From contig CP136062.1 of NCBI GenBank assembly GCA_032622095.1, positions 34,656,918-34,720,917 of the forward strand: DNA of 64,000 bases. The letters run 5' to 3'. The position numbers and the translations under genes are program-made. The notes beneath the pieces were generated by a model. It was not told the DNA's origin and made no database searches. It worked only from the letters and a program-made list of their open reading frames with translations. Positions 1 through 11,959 of the stretch are shown here, piece by piece; the first letter of the stretch is position 1, and each line of letters begins with the position of its first letter. The DNA is from Siphonodentalium dalli. Taxonomy: Eukaryota > Mollusca > Scaphopoda > Gadilida > Siphonodentaliidae.

Positions 1-654
1 TTCTAGAAGTTTAATGCGGAATAATTTAAGATAAGCTTATAGTAATCAATGCGGAGGAAGCATACAGGGAACAGTTACCTCGGAAATGAATAAGCCACAA
101 CAAATATTGTAATTTGTGTTGGTGTTTCTGAACGAGACAAGTATAGTCACCAGCAATTAGCTAAACATACGTGACATGAGGAATCGTTTTCGAGAAATGA
201 TAGCCACATCATATGGAGATGATTGACCCTGATTTAAAATTTAAGGACAAAAATGTCGACGGGACTGTTCAACTAATTCGACTATCTACGCGCGAGGAAA
301 TAATCACCGCTACCAATAACCTTAATAATAACAAAACAATGGAGATGGTAACATTTTGAACGAATATTTAAAAGCTTCAATTGGTGCGCTATCAGTAATA
401 TACTGTAGTCTTAGATTCTGGCTGCGTTCCTGAGTCCTGAGGAATTGGCAATGTTAAATTCAAAAACAAAGAGATAGAAGCGATCCCAAATGTATAGGCC
501 AATTTAGTTAACTCAGTTTTCTTGGGAAATTGTTTTCACAAATCTTGACAAACGAAATCAATAGAACTTACCTAGAAGAACACAATATTATGGATGACAA
601 TCAATCAGTCTTTAGTAAAAGATATTCCACTGTTGATAATATGTGCGTTATTCA

Positions 655-656
<2 letters not shown>
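1..656. other. No gene recognised
   Basis: AT-rich sequence without a convincing coding frame, RNA gene or repeat that I can recognise. It ends at the (TA)n tract that begins the composite repeat. Confidence 0.5.
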
Positions 657-694
<38 letters not shown>

Positions 695-740
695 GACTTC
701 TGTCTGTCTGTTTGTCTGTCTGTGTGTGTGTTAGCTATGG
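657..740 (+). repeat. (TA)n plus (TCTG)n leader of composite repeat, copy 1
   Basis: A (TA)n tract of about 35 bp is followed by a short unique stretch, then TCTG repeats grading into TG repeats. The same order recurs at 1553-1627, so this is the left border of a repeated unit rather than an isolated microsatellite. Confidence 0.85.
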
Positions 741-1552
741 CCGGGAAAACTGCCTGACGGATTTTGACGAAATTTATACCTAGGGTTACTTTTGTCCAGG
801 GAGTGTTTCCGAACGGGTCAAATCGTGACCCCGACCTGACTTTGACCTTCCAAAAGGTCAATTCAAGGTCAAATCTGGTAAAACTGACGGATTCGAAGAA
901 ATTTGATACTTAGGGGTACTTTTGTTCGGAGAGTGTTTTGGACTGGTCAAATCGTGACCCGACCTGACATTGACCTTCAAAATGGTCAATTCAAGGTCAA
1001 ATCGCGAATTTTGACGGGATTTCGACGAAATTAGATACCTAGGGTTACTTTTGCCGAGGAGTGTTTTGGATGGGTCAAATGGTGACCCCAACCTGACCTT
1101 GACCTTCAAAATGGTCAATTCACGGTCAAATCTGGTACATATGGTTACTTTTGTCCGAGGTGTGTTTTGGACGGGTCCAATCGTGATCCCGACCTGACCT
1201 TCACCTTCAAAAAGGTCAATTCATGGTCAAATCTGGTAAACGGACGGATTTCGACGAAATTTGATACCTACGGGTACTTTTGTTCGGGGAGTGTTTTGGA
1301 CATGTCAAATCGTGACCCCGACCTAACCTTGACCTTCTAAATGGTCACTTCAAGGTCAAATCGCGAATTTTGTCGGGATTTCGACGAAATTTGGTACCTA
1401 GGGTTACTTTTGTCCGTGGAGTGTTTTGGATGGGTCGAATTGTGACCCCGACCTGACCTTGACCTTCAAAATGGTCAATTCAAGGTCAAATCGCGCATTT
1501 CGCCGGAAAGCAGAGGGGAAACAGCCCGGACCAAGTCGGGTCCACCAGCTTG
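741..1552 (+). repeat. ~128-bp tandem repeat block, copy 1
   Basis: About six diverged monomers follow a shared leader (GGCCGGGAAAACTGCC). The segment ACCTGAC falls at 834, 962, 1091, 1192, 1321 (one mismatch) and 1451, giving spacings of 128, 129, 101, 129 and 130 bp. Each monomer has a GGTCAAATCGTGACCCC-like part and a GACCTTCAAAATGGTCAATT-like part rich in GGTCA/TGACC. The block ends in a conserved tail (about 1511-1552) whose last bases are GTCCACCAGCTTGT. That tail recurs at 2300-2341. No protein is encoded; the open frames across it are repeat shadows. Confidence 0.9.
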
Positions 1553-1627
1553 TTTATATATATATAGCTATATCTAATATATATTTTTGGACTTCTGTCT
1601 GTCTGTCTGTCTGTGTGTGTGTTAGTT
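1553..1627 (+). repeat. (TA)n plus (TCTG)n leader, copy 2
   Basis: This repeats the leader at 657-740 in the same order: TA-rich tract, GGACTTCTGTCTG, TCTG/TG repeats, then the GGCCGGGAAAACTGCC start of the tandem block. It marks a second complete copy in direct orientation. Confidence 0.85.
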
Positions 1628-2340
1628 ATGGCCGGGAAAACTGCCAGGCTGATTTTGACTAAAATTGATACCTAGGGGTAATTTTGTCCAGGGAGTGTTT
1701 TGGACGGGTAAAATCGTGACCCCGACCTGACTTTGACATTCAAAAAGGTCAATTCAAGATCAAATCGGGTAAAACGGGACGGATTCGACGAAATTTGATA
1801 CCTATATGTACTTTTGTCCGGGGAGTCTTTTGGACGGGTCAAGTCGTTACCCCGACCTGACCTTGGCCTTCAAAAGGTCAATTCAATGTCAAATCGGATA
1901 AAACGGACGGATTTCGACGAAATTTGATACCTAGGAGTACTTTTGTCCGGGGAGTGTTTTGGACGGTCAAATCGTGGCCCGACCTGACCTTGACCTTCAA
2001 AATTGTCAATTCAAGGTCAAATCGCGAATTTTAACGGGATTTCGACGAAATTAGATACCTAGGGTTACTTTTGTCCGAGGAGTGTTTTGGATGGGTCGAA
2101 TCGTGACCCCAACCTGAACTTGACCTTCAAAATGGTCAATTCAAGGTATAATCGAGTAAAACCGGACGGATTTCGACGGGTACTTTTGTCGGGTACTTTT
2201 GTCCAGGGAGTGTTTTGGACGGGTCAAATCGTGACCCCGACCTCACCATGACCTTCAAAATGGTCAATTCAATGTAAAATCTCGCAATTCACCGAAAAGC
2301 AGAGGGGAAACAGCCCGGACGAAGTCGTGTCCACCAGCAA

Positions 2341-2341
<1 letters not shown>
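1628..2341 (+). repeat. ~128-bp tandem repeat block, copy 2
   Basis: About five monomers of the family at 741-1552. ACCTGA occurs near 1725, 1855, 1982, 2111 and 2239 (last one ACCTCA), again about 128 bp apart. The block closes with the same CAGAGGGGAAACAGCCCGGAC tail and GTCCACCAGC end as copy 1, then runs into (TA)n. Conserved ends around a tandem core recall the helentron/HINE-type non-autonomous elements known from bivalves and flies. That class assignment is inference. Confidence 0.85.

Positions 2342-2396
<55 letters not shown>
2342..2396. repeat. (TA)27-28 microsatellite
   Basis: Uninterrupted TA dinucleotide run that borders the right end of the second composite repeat. Confidence 0.97.
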
Positions 2397-2399
<3 letters not shown>

Positions 2400-5239
2400 C
2401 CTTCATTGTCCTCCATATGGAGACATTAATCATGCACAAACAATTACCAGGTCAGAAACATTCTGAATTCCATTAATGATCATGACATTCATGTTTCCTT
2501 TATTTGCGTCGGGAATAGAAGACGGCGCGTACCAGTGCACAGCCTAATTCACTCTTAACAATACCACATCGACACAATTCGTTGTGCAATCTTTTGCGCC
2601 AGCTTTGTTATTCAATAATATTACTAATATATGCTTTTCTAAATGACAAAAACACGATGCCTCAATCGCTCCTTCATACCAACATTTAAACTAACTGAAT
2701 GCTAATTGAGTTGGTTACCGTGTGCCGTCATGATTAATCACTCTCCTGGACAAAATATATGTATGCTTCTGAGGGCAGAAATCCATTCAAATTTACAAAA
2801 CGCGTTGAATATTGTTCATAACTCTTGCAAAACGTGGTATTTGACAGTTAATGACACCACGACTAAAATCTTGCCAATATCCATGCGATGTTTCCAAAAA
2901 AAAATCTTTGTTTGCAATAGCAATAAATTGAGGTCAAAACGTTTCGTTGTCTTGGAATAGCACACACCAAATCTGGTTCATTATCAGCAGCAAAGAAAGT
3001 CATTACTGATAAAGCCACTAAGGACATGTACTCGATACCCACTAACAACTAAGCAAGATCACACTGTCCTTCAGCAATACATCGATGTGTTTTATTTGAT
3101 GCGCAAATTGATCCCGTGCTTTATTATGAATCGAGAGTTGAGGTGCCTGAAGCAATGAGAAATTTGAGAACATACACACAATCATTTGTAAGCAGGTTCT
3201 AGAGTTAAAACCACCCACATGCACATGTACCAATTGACATTTTAATCAAATTCCTATTGATAATGTACTCATTGAAAGTGGTCAAAGTGAACTCTAACAT
3301 ATTCTGTATAAACTTATATTGCTTAGCATTGAAGCTCCGCGAGCATCCATATTCAAAGGTACAACAAATCAGTCAAATATTAGTATATTGCAGTCGGTCC
3401 TTGTTAACGAAGTTGGATTAAATCCCCTGAAGTAACCAACTAATTTTCCTGTGGTAATTCATGCTTCAAAAATAATACATGCTTCTGACCCAGACTTGTA
3501 CTCACATTTCGATATATTTTTCTCATCTGGTGGTCTGGATCACATGTACCTGGGGAAAATACCAATATAGACTTATAGTCTATATTGATATTTTAGTATT
3601 TTCCCCAGGGACCTGTTGTCTGGATTATGGAAAAATATCAGTCATTTTAAATCCAAGATTGGCCACCATTATCATTGACGAGAATGCACTAGCTTACACG
3701 GTCAATGTAATATTGTCAGGCTATTGTATTCTCGTATATACGAGGCTCCATATATAAGAATGCACTGGTAAAATTTCAGGAAGTTCCAATCATGGAAGGG
3801 TTAAGGTTAAATGCCACCCTGATGCTCCAAGGATTATTGCTTGTTCTGTTGTAGTAATATACCAAATGTTTGTTATCCAAATTCACCTGATTTTATAACA
3901 TTTTTTGTGGGCAAGCTGGCGATACTAATGATACATGGAAAGCTGATATAAACAAAATTGGTAGCAGAGGAATAACTTTCACCCCACTCATTTAATTTCC
4001 TATTGTGTCCCTCAACTTTTAAGCGATGTTAACACGAAACTGAAGTGGCCGTGTAGACACCAGACAAGATGGCGTCCATCGTGGCTGCTATTTTTCAGAT
4101 TAGGTACTAAGTCAGTTTGATGCAAATTGTAGCGAGAAAATAATGTAAAATTTATACAAATGTATATATTTTTTGTAAAGCTAAGACATAACTCCACCTT
4201 TATGGGACACAATGGCCGCCAAAATGGTCGTTGTAATTATAAAATATGATTGTTTTCCACTAATATATTCTAGATCAGATTCTGCTGGTTGGAACTGGTT
4301 GAGAATTGCGACTTTATTTCGTATCTGTTATGTTAGTTGATCACTGGGGCAATGAACTATTCAAATATTATGTCCTATCCCCTTATCATCCCTCAAAATT
4401 TGGTTTTACAGGAAACAGTGTAAATTAAATAACAAAACTCACAATTGAGAGTCTAGTCATATTTCAACAAGAAATTAGCAGAACTGTATAATTTAAGTAA
4501 GGCATACAATTGCCAATGTATATTCCAACTCATTGGAACCAAACTGGCCTCCAAAATAAGGAAAGTGGTGGATATTGCCCCAGCGCTCCCTGCAATCGCT
4601 TACCGTTTGTCGTTGATAATAACTATTCTACATTTTATACAATTAATACTAACATGTCTGATTTACTGTTTTACTATTGTAACGACTGACATGACATCAC
4701 CATAGATATTGGATATTTCTCTCACTAACTTGACAAACTTGTCGGAAAAAATAACTGTTCAGGTTTGGAGATTTTTTAAAAGTAAAATGTAACTATCTTT
4801 GGTAAGAAAGGTGTTTATTGTTTTGATATATATTAACTGTACCACACTAAGGTGTTATAGAACAAATTACTGAAGGTGACCTCCAAAATAGCAACCAATA
4901 ATTGCAACTTAGCTTTTTTACTGCACTCATAAAATGGTCCAGGAACACGTTATATATGTGTTATATTATGGGGTCGTATTAATTAACGTTAGAGATTATT
5001 CAATCGTGTTGGTGTTGGGAAATTGGCTAGACTTCTGACGTGCGAGGCGAATGAAGGGGTGCTTAACCTGGACATTGCGTTCGAACTATACTATTCCAGT
5101 ATGCTATGGGATAAACACGTGTGCTGTGTTGTGGTTTCGGCCATTTTGGAGTGCCAATCCGCGATTTGATTTAAACATGGTGTAATGATTTTGGAATTGA
5201 ACATTTATTGAATACTACATTGGTGACAATAATTTAGCA
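2397..5239. other. No gene recognised
   Basis: No supported gene. The only structures I see are the hairpin at 3549-3609 and, at about 3680-3775, a pair of AATGCACT motifs around a small CTCGTATATACGAG palindrome. The latter resembles the hairpin arms at 56473-56542 and may be an old relative. Confidence 0.5.
3549..3609. repeat. Perfect-stem hairpin
   Basis: A 14-bp outer arm (3549-3562, CCTGGGGAAAATAC) pairs with 3596-3609. An 11-bp inner arm (3563-3573) pairs with 3577-3587 across a 3-nt loop. The unpaired bases sit only on the right side between the two stems. It could be a small foldback element or a transcribed hairpin; nothing nearby decides between these. Confidence 0.8.
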
Positions 5240-6130
5240 TATTATGATAGATCTAATGGTGTACTTCACATAACGAAGGGAAAACGGTGTGGTTTTTTAT
5301 GATGTCGGAAAGGTACAGTGGGAATACACTGTGGCAAATTTAGTTAATTGGCGACGGTGGAACACCGTTATCCCCATCTAATTATCTTCGAACTTAAACA
5401 GTTATTTCGACACACACATGCCTTGTAATTATCAACGAAATATGCAGCCATAGAAACCACTCAGCCAATCCACGACTGTTTGTTTAAATTTAATGCGCTG
5501 GATAGAATATAGTCCTTCAATTAACAACGCTCTTATCGTTAAAAATGCCGATAAATATGAAAAAATGTCACCTCGAATGAAAATAGATATGCACAACAAA
5601 TACGTTTATGCATGTACTTATGTCTTTTTCAAATGTATGTCACTTACAAATTGCGGTGTTGATTCAACCGCCAACTTGAACTGAACAAAACATATGGAAT
5701 TTTGATTACTCATTGAGATGTGTATTTAACGCCGTATCCGTCACCGGTTCATGTCAATAAATGTTGTCAAATTATATCGAGACAATGGTATTTATGGGAT
5801 AACGGCGTGGTGTTTTGTGATTTTTGAAAGTAAGTGTATACATGGCCAATTTACTGACAGCCAATCTTCGATAAAAGCAACGCCGTTGGTTTGCTTATAT
5901 AGCAACCATCTAGGTAACGGAAGTCAGCTGCGTAAAGGTGACGTCCTGGATGGGAACGGAACAGTGAGCGGAGGTGAATGGGCCAGGGACGAGACTACCA
6001 TCAATATTGGCACCTATGGATATCTATCATTGCAGCGGTGAACTGGATTAAACTTTGCGACAGTTTATTGATTGTTGACCCCCCCCCCCCCCGCAGGGGG
6101 TACATTGGTAGCAGGTGCATTATAATTCTC
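5240..6130 (+). repeat. Dispersed 0.9-kb repeat family, copy A
   Basis: Aligns along its length with 28723-29650 and, inverted, with 50535-51170. Landmarks in order are a degraded foldback (5270-5370, with CGGAAAGGTAC and CTGTGGCAAATTTAGTTAA), the CGACACACACATGCCTTGTAATTATC block, the ATTTAATGCGCTGGATA block and the CTCTTATCGTTAAA block. A second GGATAACGG...GTGTTTTGTGATTT block (about 5799) and a tail ending in GCAGCGGTGAACTGGA follow. The open frame inside the tail (5751-6041) is not conserved as an open frame in copy B, so I do not call it a gene. Confidence 0.85.
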
Positions 6131-7928
6131 AATATACCTCCGAAAGGGCCCATTATACAGCAAAATATGAGAAAAAAACTGTTTACATGGAAACGATATG
6201 GAAAAACAAATACAAAACATTATAAATAAAAGAAATTGCATACGCTTGCGATGCACTATAACGTTTTACCATAGGTTTCCTATGTCATTAACTTTCAAAC
6301 CGGATGTGTATGTTGTGTCATTTGTGTGGCATAATCCGCTGTTTCCATGGAAACAGATAAAATAATGATGCGTTTGTCCACAAATCTGACAGTTAGTGTG
6401 CAATTATACGCAAAACATTTTATGACTTCATGATGTTTTCTCTGACATATGCATATAGCCGACATCAGTTCATGCTCGGCCATGCTATCAAAGTAATTGC
6501 TATGGAAACGGCCTGTTAACAATGCAAACGATGCATTTTGAGAAAACTAACCCGCTAAATCTAGCAGCAGATACTTTTCGAGTTGATTCACGTCTCTGAC
6601 CAAGAATACATATTATCAACTACACAGATTGTTCTCATCCGCGCAGGGCTTTTAAGCGAATGAGAACCGAGAGCTAGCCAGGCAAACAGACACTGATCGA
6701 GCTGATATTGTTGGGGGAAACCACTTTTTATCGTATATGGAATCAGCGAGCTAAATGTGTTCCAGAGTCGGGGAGCGTGTGCACCGTGGAATGCTAAAGG
6801 TGAAGGTAACTGAAGAATGAACTTCACCTGATACATCTGACACGTTATAAAAGGATGACATCGTGTTTATTTGATTTGTATATCATATCTGAATAATTTA
6901 AACTGGTGAATTAATGGGGGAATGGATATTTGTGAGTTGGAAATTGATTTTACTAGCTGCTGTAGTTCTGGGTTTTTCCAGACCCAATTTGGGCTATCCC
7001 TGTCGTACACTTGGGGATTTATTTTAAAAAGTAAGCACATGACCTATGATTTTTCTTACATTTTCGTGATCAACTGGTGTCAATCTAGTTGGGTAAACAC
7101 CACTGGAATAGCCTGTAGGCTTCAATTCAGTGAGTTCGGTCGAAACGTTAACAGTGTCGCCTATGGGAAACCATTTAGTTCAGTGATTCCATATAAAATG
7201 AGCGAAAACTGGAATGCATATCTCTTTATAAAATTTCACAGTATGTGTTGTTGGTAGCTCACATGTACGGCAGAGTATGGTCATGGTCACATGTTGTAAT
7301 ATTATTTATGGGTAACTAAATTTCCTGGGTTCATATTTCATATGTCCGTTTAAGACTGCTTGGTGGGGAAGACATAGGCCTGGATATTCCCTCTCGCTGC
7401 AACCTGACCCCCAACAATGTCTTTAGGAAAATGTGTATTTCGTCTGTTTTATGACTATTTTTAGCAACACAAGCGATAAATATTGAGACGATTTTATCGT
7501 TTTACGAATGGTTCTGGGCGTGGGGTGAATATATCCAATGGGCATATCCTGTCACACCGGCACACGTATTGATTAAAAGCTTATTCGTGTGTGTATCAGG
7601 TATGTATGTCATACCGCTAAGAAAAGCATGTTGCCATTGAAATGATCTGGAGAAAAAAAAATGCAAGGAACGTATACATCGGGTAAACCGGTTCTCGCTG
7701 TGATATATATTGAACACACCCATGATTTCCTAGAAAAAATCATATCACTTCTATAAGTCGTTCTGAAGCGTTCATAGTTCCCATATTAGTATTGGATGTA
7801 TTTATCCACATTCTTTGATTGCAGGAACATACCAAAAGCAAAGCATAACTTGGTCAAAGTTTAGGCCTGAACTTTACATGTTCCATTAAATTTAACTTTG
7901 ATAAGTCCCCTTATTCCTATGATATAAA
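6131..7928. other. No gene recognised
   Basis: No supported gene. A 111-codon frame from the ATG at 6922 has no recognisable domain and no homologue elsewhere in the window. A C14 homopolymer lies just upstream at about 6079-6092. Confidence 0.45.
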
Positions 7929-8356
7929 ATATGATGGTGATGGTGCTGACGATGATGATGACGCTGATGGTTATGGTGGTGGTGATGCTGATAGTGGTTA
8001 TGATGATGATGGTGCTGATGATGATAATGATGATGATGGCATTGATGATGATGATGATGATGGCGATGGTGATGATGATGATGGTGATGGTGATGATGAT
8101 GGTGCTGATGATGGTTATGGTGATGGCGATGGTCATGATGATGATAATGGTGATGGTGATTGTGACGGTGATTGTGATGATGATGGTGATGGTGGTGATG
8201 ATGTTGATGATGGTGGTGACTATGACGGTATAATGATGGTGATGTTGACGATGATGATGATGATGATGATGATGATGGTGATGATGGTGATGATTGTGAT
8301 GATGATGATGCTGGTGATGATGATGGTGATGTTGATGTTGATGATGATGATGATGA
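7929..8356. repeat. GAT/GGT trinucleotide satellite
   Basis: About 430 bp of interrupted GAT-rich trinucleotide repeat (GATGAT, GGTGAT, GCTGAT). It creates long open frames in several phases: poly-His/Ser, poly-Ile/Thr and poly-Met/Val. These are products of the simple repeat and not genes. Confidence 0.97.
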
Positions 8357-11300
8357 AGTACGAGCTATTCTCGGCATAAAGTTAAAGTTTCTAAACCTTT
8401 ACTTAAAGGATTTATTCGGTCTAGAAACTACAAAACGCAATCGGAAAGCCCTCCCTGTTGTGATTAAAATGATCCAAGTCCCATTCCGATCGCCTAATAA
8501 ATAACCCGTAAAATAAATAAATAATACCACCACCGGTATTCGGAGATTTCCGTGACTAAACTACGAGTGACGTACTTGTGGTGAGCAAATTAAAAACACA
8601 GATTCGGAGCCGGAGTTTATTATGCAGACTTCGATGACGTAATCGTAAGTCAGCCGATACTAAAATGCGGAGTCGTATGCGTGCGTGTGGTGTATAGATT
8701 ACGTTACGCTTTGGCCGTTTATCTGGAATAGAAGACAATAACTATGTGAATAAAGTAATTAATAGCGCCTAGAATGGTTGTTGTTTTTGTAGCCATTAAT
8801 AACATGCCGACACGTGCCTGTTTTGGTAAATAGATGGCAGTAATTAGTGCTTTGATTGTCTCGCGTATTCACTCGGTGATTTGTAATCACTCAGTGACTA
8901 TTCATCAGTGTCAGTCGCGAACTTGTTTGCACTCTAAAATGCCACAAAGTGAATAGAAAGAATATTATCTCTCTGGTCATACATATATAAGAAGCGCCCA
9001 AATTTATATAAACACTGGGCTGAATAAAGTTAACTCTATTTAGGCGCTTTTGTTTTGTGTTTGTTTGTTGTTTTACTTTCGATATAAATATCCCGAGTAT
9101 CTGTCATCTCCACATATTCCAAGATACCTAGTAGATGTAGTGTGTTCAGTTGTGGGCGGGCTAGCGATCCATTGTTTAGTACCTCCCAAAAAGACAACAC
9201 AGTGCGTAATTTAGAACGCTCTTTATTGTTTACCGCTTTTGGGAGACGGAAGCTTGGACGCTATTTACATTTAATTGTCACAATACCACATACAAAATCA
9301 CCCATGACATATCGAAATAGAGCACGTTCATAATTGAGAACGCTCTTTATTGTCTACACCGCGACGAAAACATGGATGCTCTTTATTAGAGGCAATCATT
9401 GGAGTTTTTCTATGCTAACAATTCAAAAAAATCCTCTCTAGAAAGTCAATATGTGCCATCAAAACGTAAAATAAAACGAACAAACACAAACTGAAAAACA
9501 ATGCCAGGCTAGCCTCCAATTAAAAAAAATGTCGTTATGTCAAACTGCAGCCTAACTAATAATTATTGTAATTTCAACAGTCTGTTGTGTATGCGAGTGA
9601 ATTATTTTGTTTACTCACTTATCGATCTTGACTGGAAGGATTTTAGCAAGCTGTTCACAGTCGTGCACTTCTCCACACAAACTGTTTCGTGTGAAGAAAC
9701 AGACAGGAACATTATTATGACGAATATAAGCCATCATGCTACATGTACTAGTACAATAACCACCACCTTTTTAATCACACCCCATTTGTATTTAATTGTA
9801 CGCATATTGCGCACAACGGGATGACACTAGTGTGTAAACTAGCTTCCGAAATTGGTACCATACAACGAAGAATGAAGTACCGGTATATGGCCTAACTTGT
9901 ATTCTTTCAGAAACAGTTAAATTAGTTTCGCACAAAATTCCGCTCGCTCATTGCATTTCTGCATAAATTTATCTCATTTCAAACAACTTTTATCGCCTCA
10001 AAGTGCATTTTAGCTATCATTATTCGTTATATAATCCAACATTCTAGCAAAGCCAGTTCATAATTCAGCACATTCAAACAGTTTTATTCCGTAATCGCTA
10101 TTTATCGTAAAGGCTTAGGTAATTAACCAGCGTAATTTATCAACTCGTTACGCGATTGGCGGAATTATTTCAAGCTCCACCCACCGCTGTCATCGGTAAG
10201 CGTCGATGCAGATGATCGGTCATGTGGCCGCGTTGTGGTCATGTGATCGCACTCACGTGACTGACTTCGGATATTTCCGCGATTTTTTTATTATCATAAT
10301 AATAAAAATACTATCTGCTCGATTTTGAATTTTCTTGGCGAAATGGGTCTGTTAGACATATATTATTTGTATTATGACGATAACAAAAATATTTTTTTGA
10401 CAGACTAATTCCTTTAAAATAAGAAATACAATATTTTAAGAAAACTTATTTGTTTTACTTAAATTGTCTTAAATAAACTACTTTGCAGCTAAATTTTATT
10501 TCCTTACTACAGAAAAAGCGCATTCTTGAACAATTTATAAAAATAGTTAATATGTTTTAGAATTTCAGACTTGACCTTGCAAAATTGAACTAGTATGCAG
10601 CTACATGATCATACGCTGTCCAGTTCGTAGTATCTTGAACACATGATCCGCGGTGTTGACACATCCCTGTCATACATTTTGAGGACATACATGTATATCA
10701 GGGTGAACAACATGAACTTCAATCGTCTAGCATGCACTGTGTGAATTTCCTGATAGTATACCGTAATTCTGCTGCCCAATCATGTGATATACACAGTCCG
10801 AGTTCAGTAACATCGGTACAGCCATTGATCCGCGTAAATTGAATTGTCTCTAGCTCCATATAAGCTACATAGACTGAGACTTGTGTTTAGGTGTGCATAC
10901 GCAAGATGGCAACGTATCACAGTTATATACGTAACTCAATATTAGTCCTTTTCTAGTTATTTTACTATGAGTTTTCCATTGACTTCCAATGGGCACAAGA
11001 CACAGAACACGTGTCGTTTTGAATGTAATATACTAAAAAACATTCCACGGGGAGAGGTCCACTGGACTCTCAACTACGACAGGGGGTATACCCCCGCTCG
11101 TGCTCTCCCCCGTTCGCCGACTCGGGGCTACGCATCATGCATGCCTATATGCATTGCGCCTTCTTTTAAATTTGCTGGATCCGCCCCTGATTATCCTAGT
11201 TTATTTCTCAATTTAAGTGATTCTAATCTCAAAATTGAGAAAATAATGTTGCAGTGTAAACTAGGTCTTATGTCGTGTGGGGGACGAGAACATAATTGTG

Positions 11301-11653
11301 TCTTATTATTAAGTTGGTCATCTTGATTAGGGACAGCATGATTAGAATATAATGAGAGACGTGTGACATTCATTTTGCCACATTATGGTAGATACTGCTT
11401 CCGTGCTTATATTAGACATAATAATTCGATTGAATTGCATTGATGCGTATACCTCTTTATGTATACGTACATCGCATCGCCATCATCTATATTTTACGGA
11501 TCACCTTGAACGTTATGGTATTAATTGTTCACATAATTAAATAAATAAACATATACTAATAGACAAATCAATAAACACATACATATTGAGTATAAACCAA
11601 CATGACTCACGGTTTTTCTATCTACTAAATGCGTTATATGATGTAATGCTTAC
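8357..11653. other. No gene recognised
   Basis: No supported gene. GAACGCTCTTTATTGT occurs twice (about 9212 and 9340), and shorter relatives (AAACGCTCTTTA) occur near 19468 and 59487. This suggests small pieces of a dispersed repeat. The rest looks unique and AT-rich. Confidence 0.45.
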
Positions 11654-11959
11654 CCCTTTCTTCTTTATAAACACAGCATCACCATCAGCCTCCAGTACTC
11701 CATCTTCTACCGACGATGGAAAACATTTCATCCCACTCGGTCCGCCATTTTTCATATAGGTTGCTGCAACACACCACGGGTACCTGAGACACCATTCGGC
11801 GCATTCGATCCGACTGCGTGCAGATGAGATGGACGAATCGGTCGCGTTAAGTTGCTGCTCCTTCTTCCCTTTGAGCACAACATATCCACCAGTCTGGAGG
11901 GCACATATATCTCGCAATGTCGCAACTATCAGAGCTATATTGACCACAATGTACAACAT
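11654..11959 (-). CDS. First exon of a secreted PAN/apple-type protein (orphan exon)
   Basis: The ATG at 11959 opens a typical signal peptide (hydrophobic MLYIVVNIALIVATLRDICA). A roughly 80-residue PAN/apple-like module follows, with cysteines in the order CAEWC, WC, then KCF. PAN modules are small disulphide-bonded domains that bind protein or sugar outside the cell. The frame runs to a TAG-type end at 11618, but a good donor (AAGGG|GTAAGC, GT at 11653-11652) gives an exon of exactly 306 nt ending in phase 0. The PAN exon at 43486-43830 has the same organisation and also ends in phase 0, so I take this as a paralogous first exon. I find no microexon or fibrinogen exon on this strand down to position 1, so the gene continues beyond the window, is truncated, or encodes only a short secreted protein. 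Confidence 0.6.

Noticed and set aside
5751-6041. 96-codon frame with a GDVLDGNGTVSGGEW segment
   Set aside because: It lies in the tail of a dispersed repeat. The homologous stretch at about 29245-29600 is not open.
6922-7257. 111-codon frame starting with ATG
   Set aside because: No recognisable domain, no splice or repeat context, and its length is expected by chance in 64 kb.
7861-8377. Long open frames rich in His, Ile/Thr or Met/Val on both strands
   Set aside because: They are the three phases of a GAT/GGT trinucleotide repeat, open in every frame.
9142-9333. Possible small gene with GAACGCTCTTTATT repeats
   Set aside because: The repeated words match fragments elsewhere (about 19468 and 59487), so this is a dispersed repeat and not coding.
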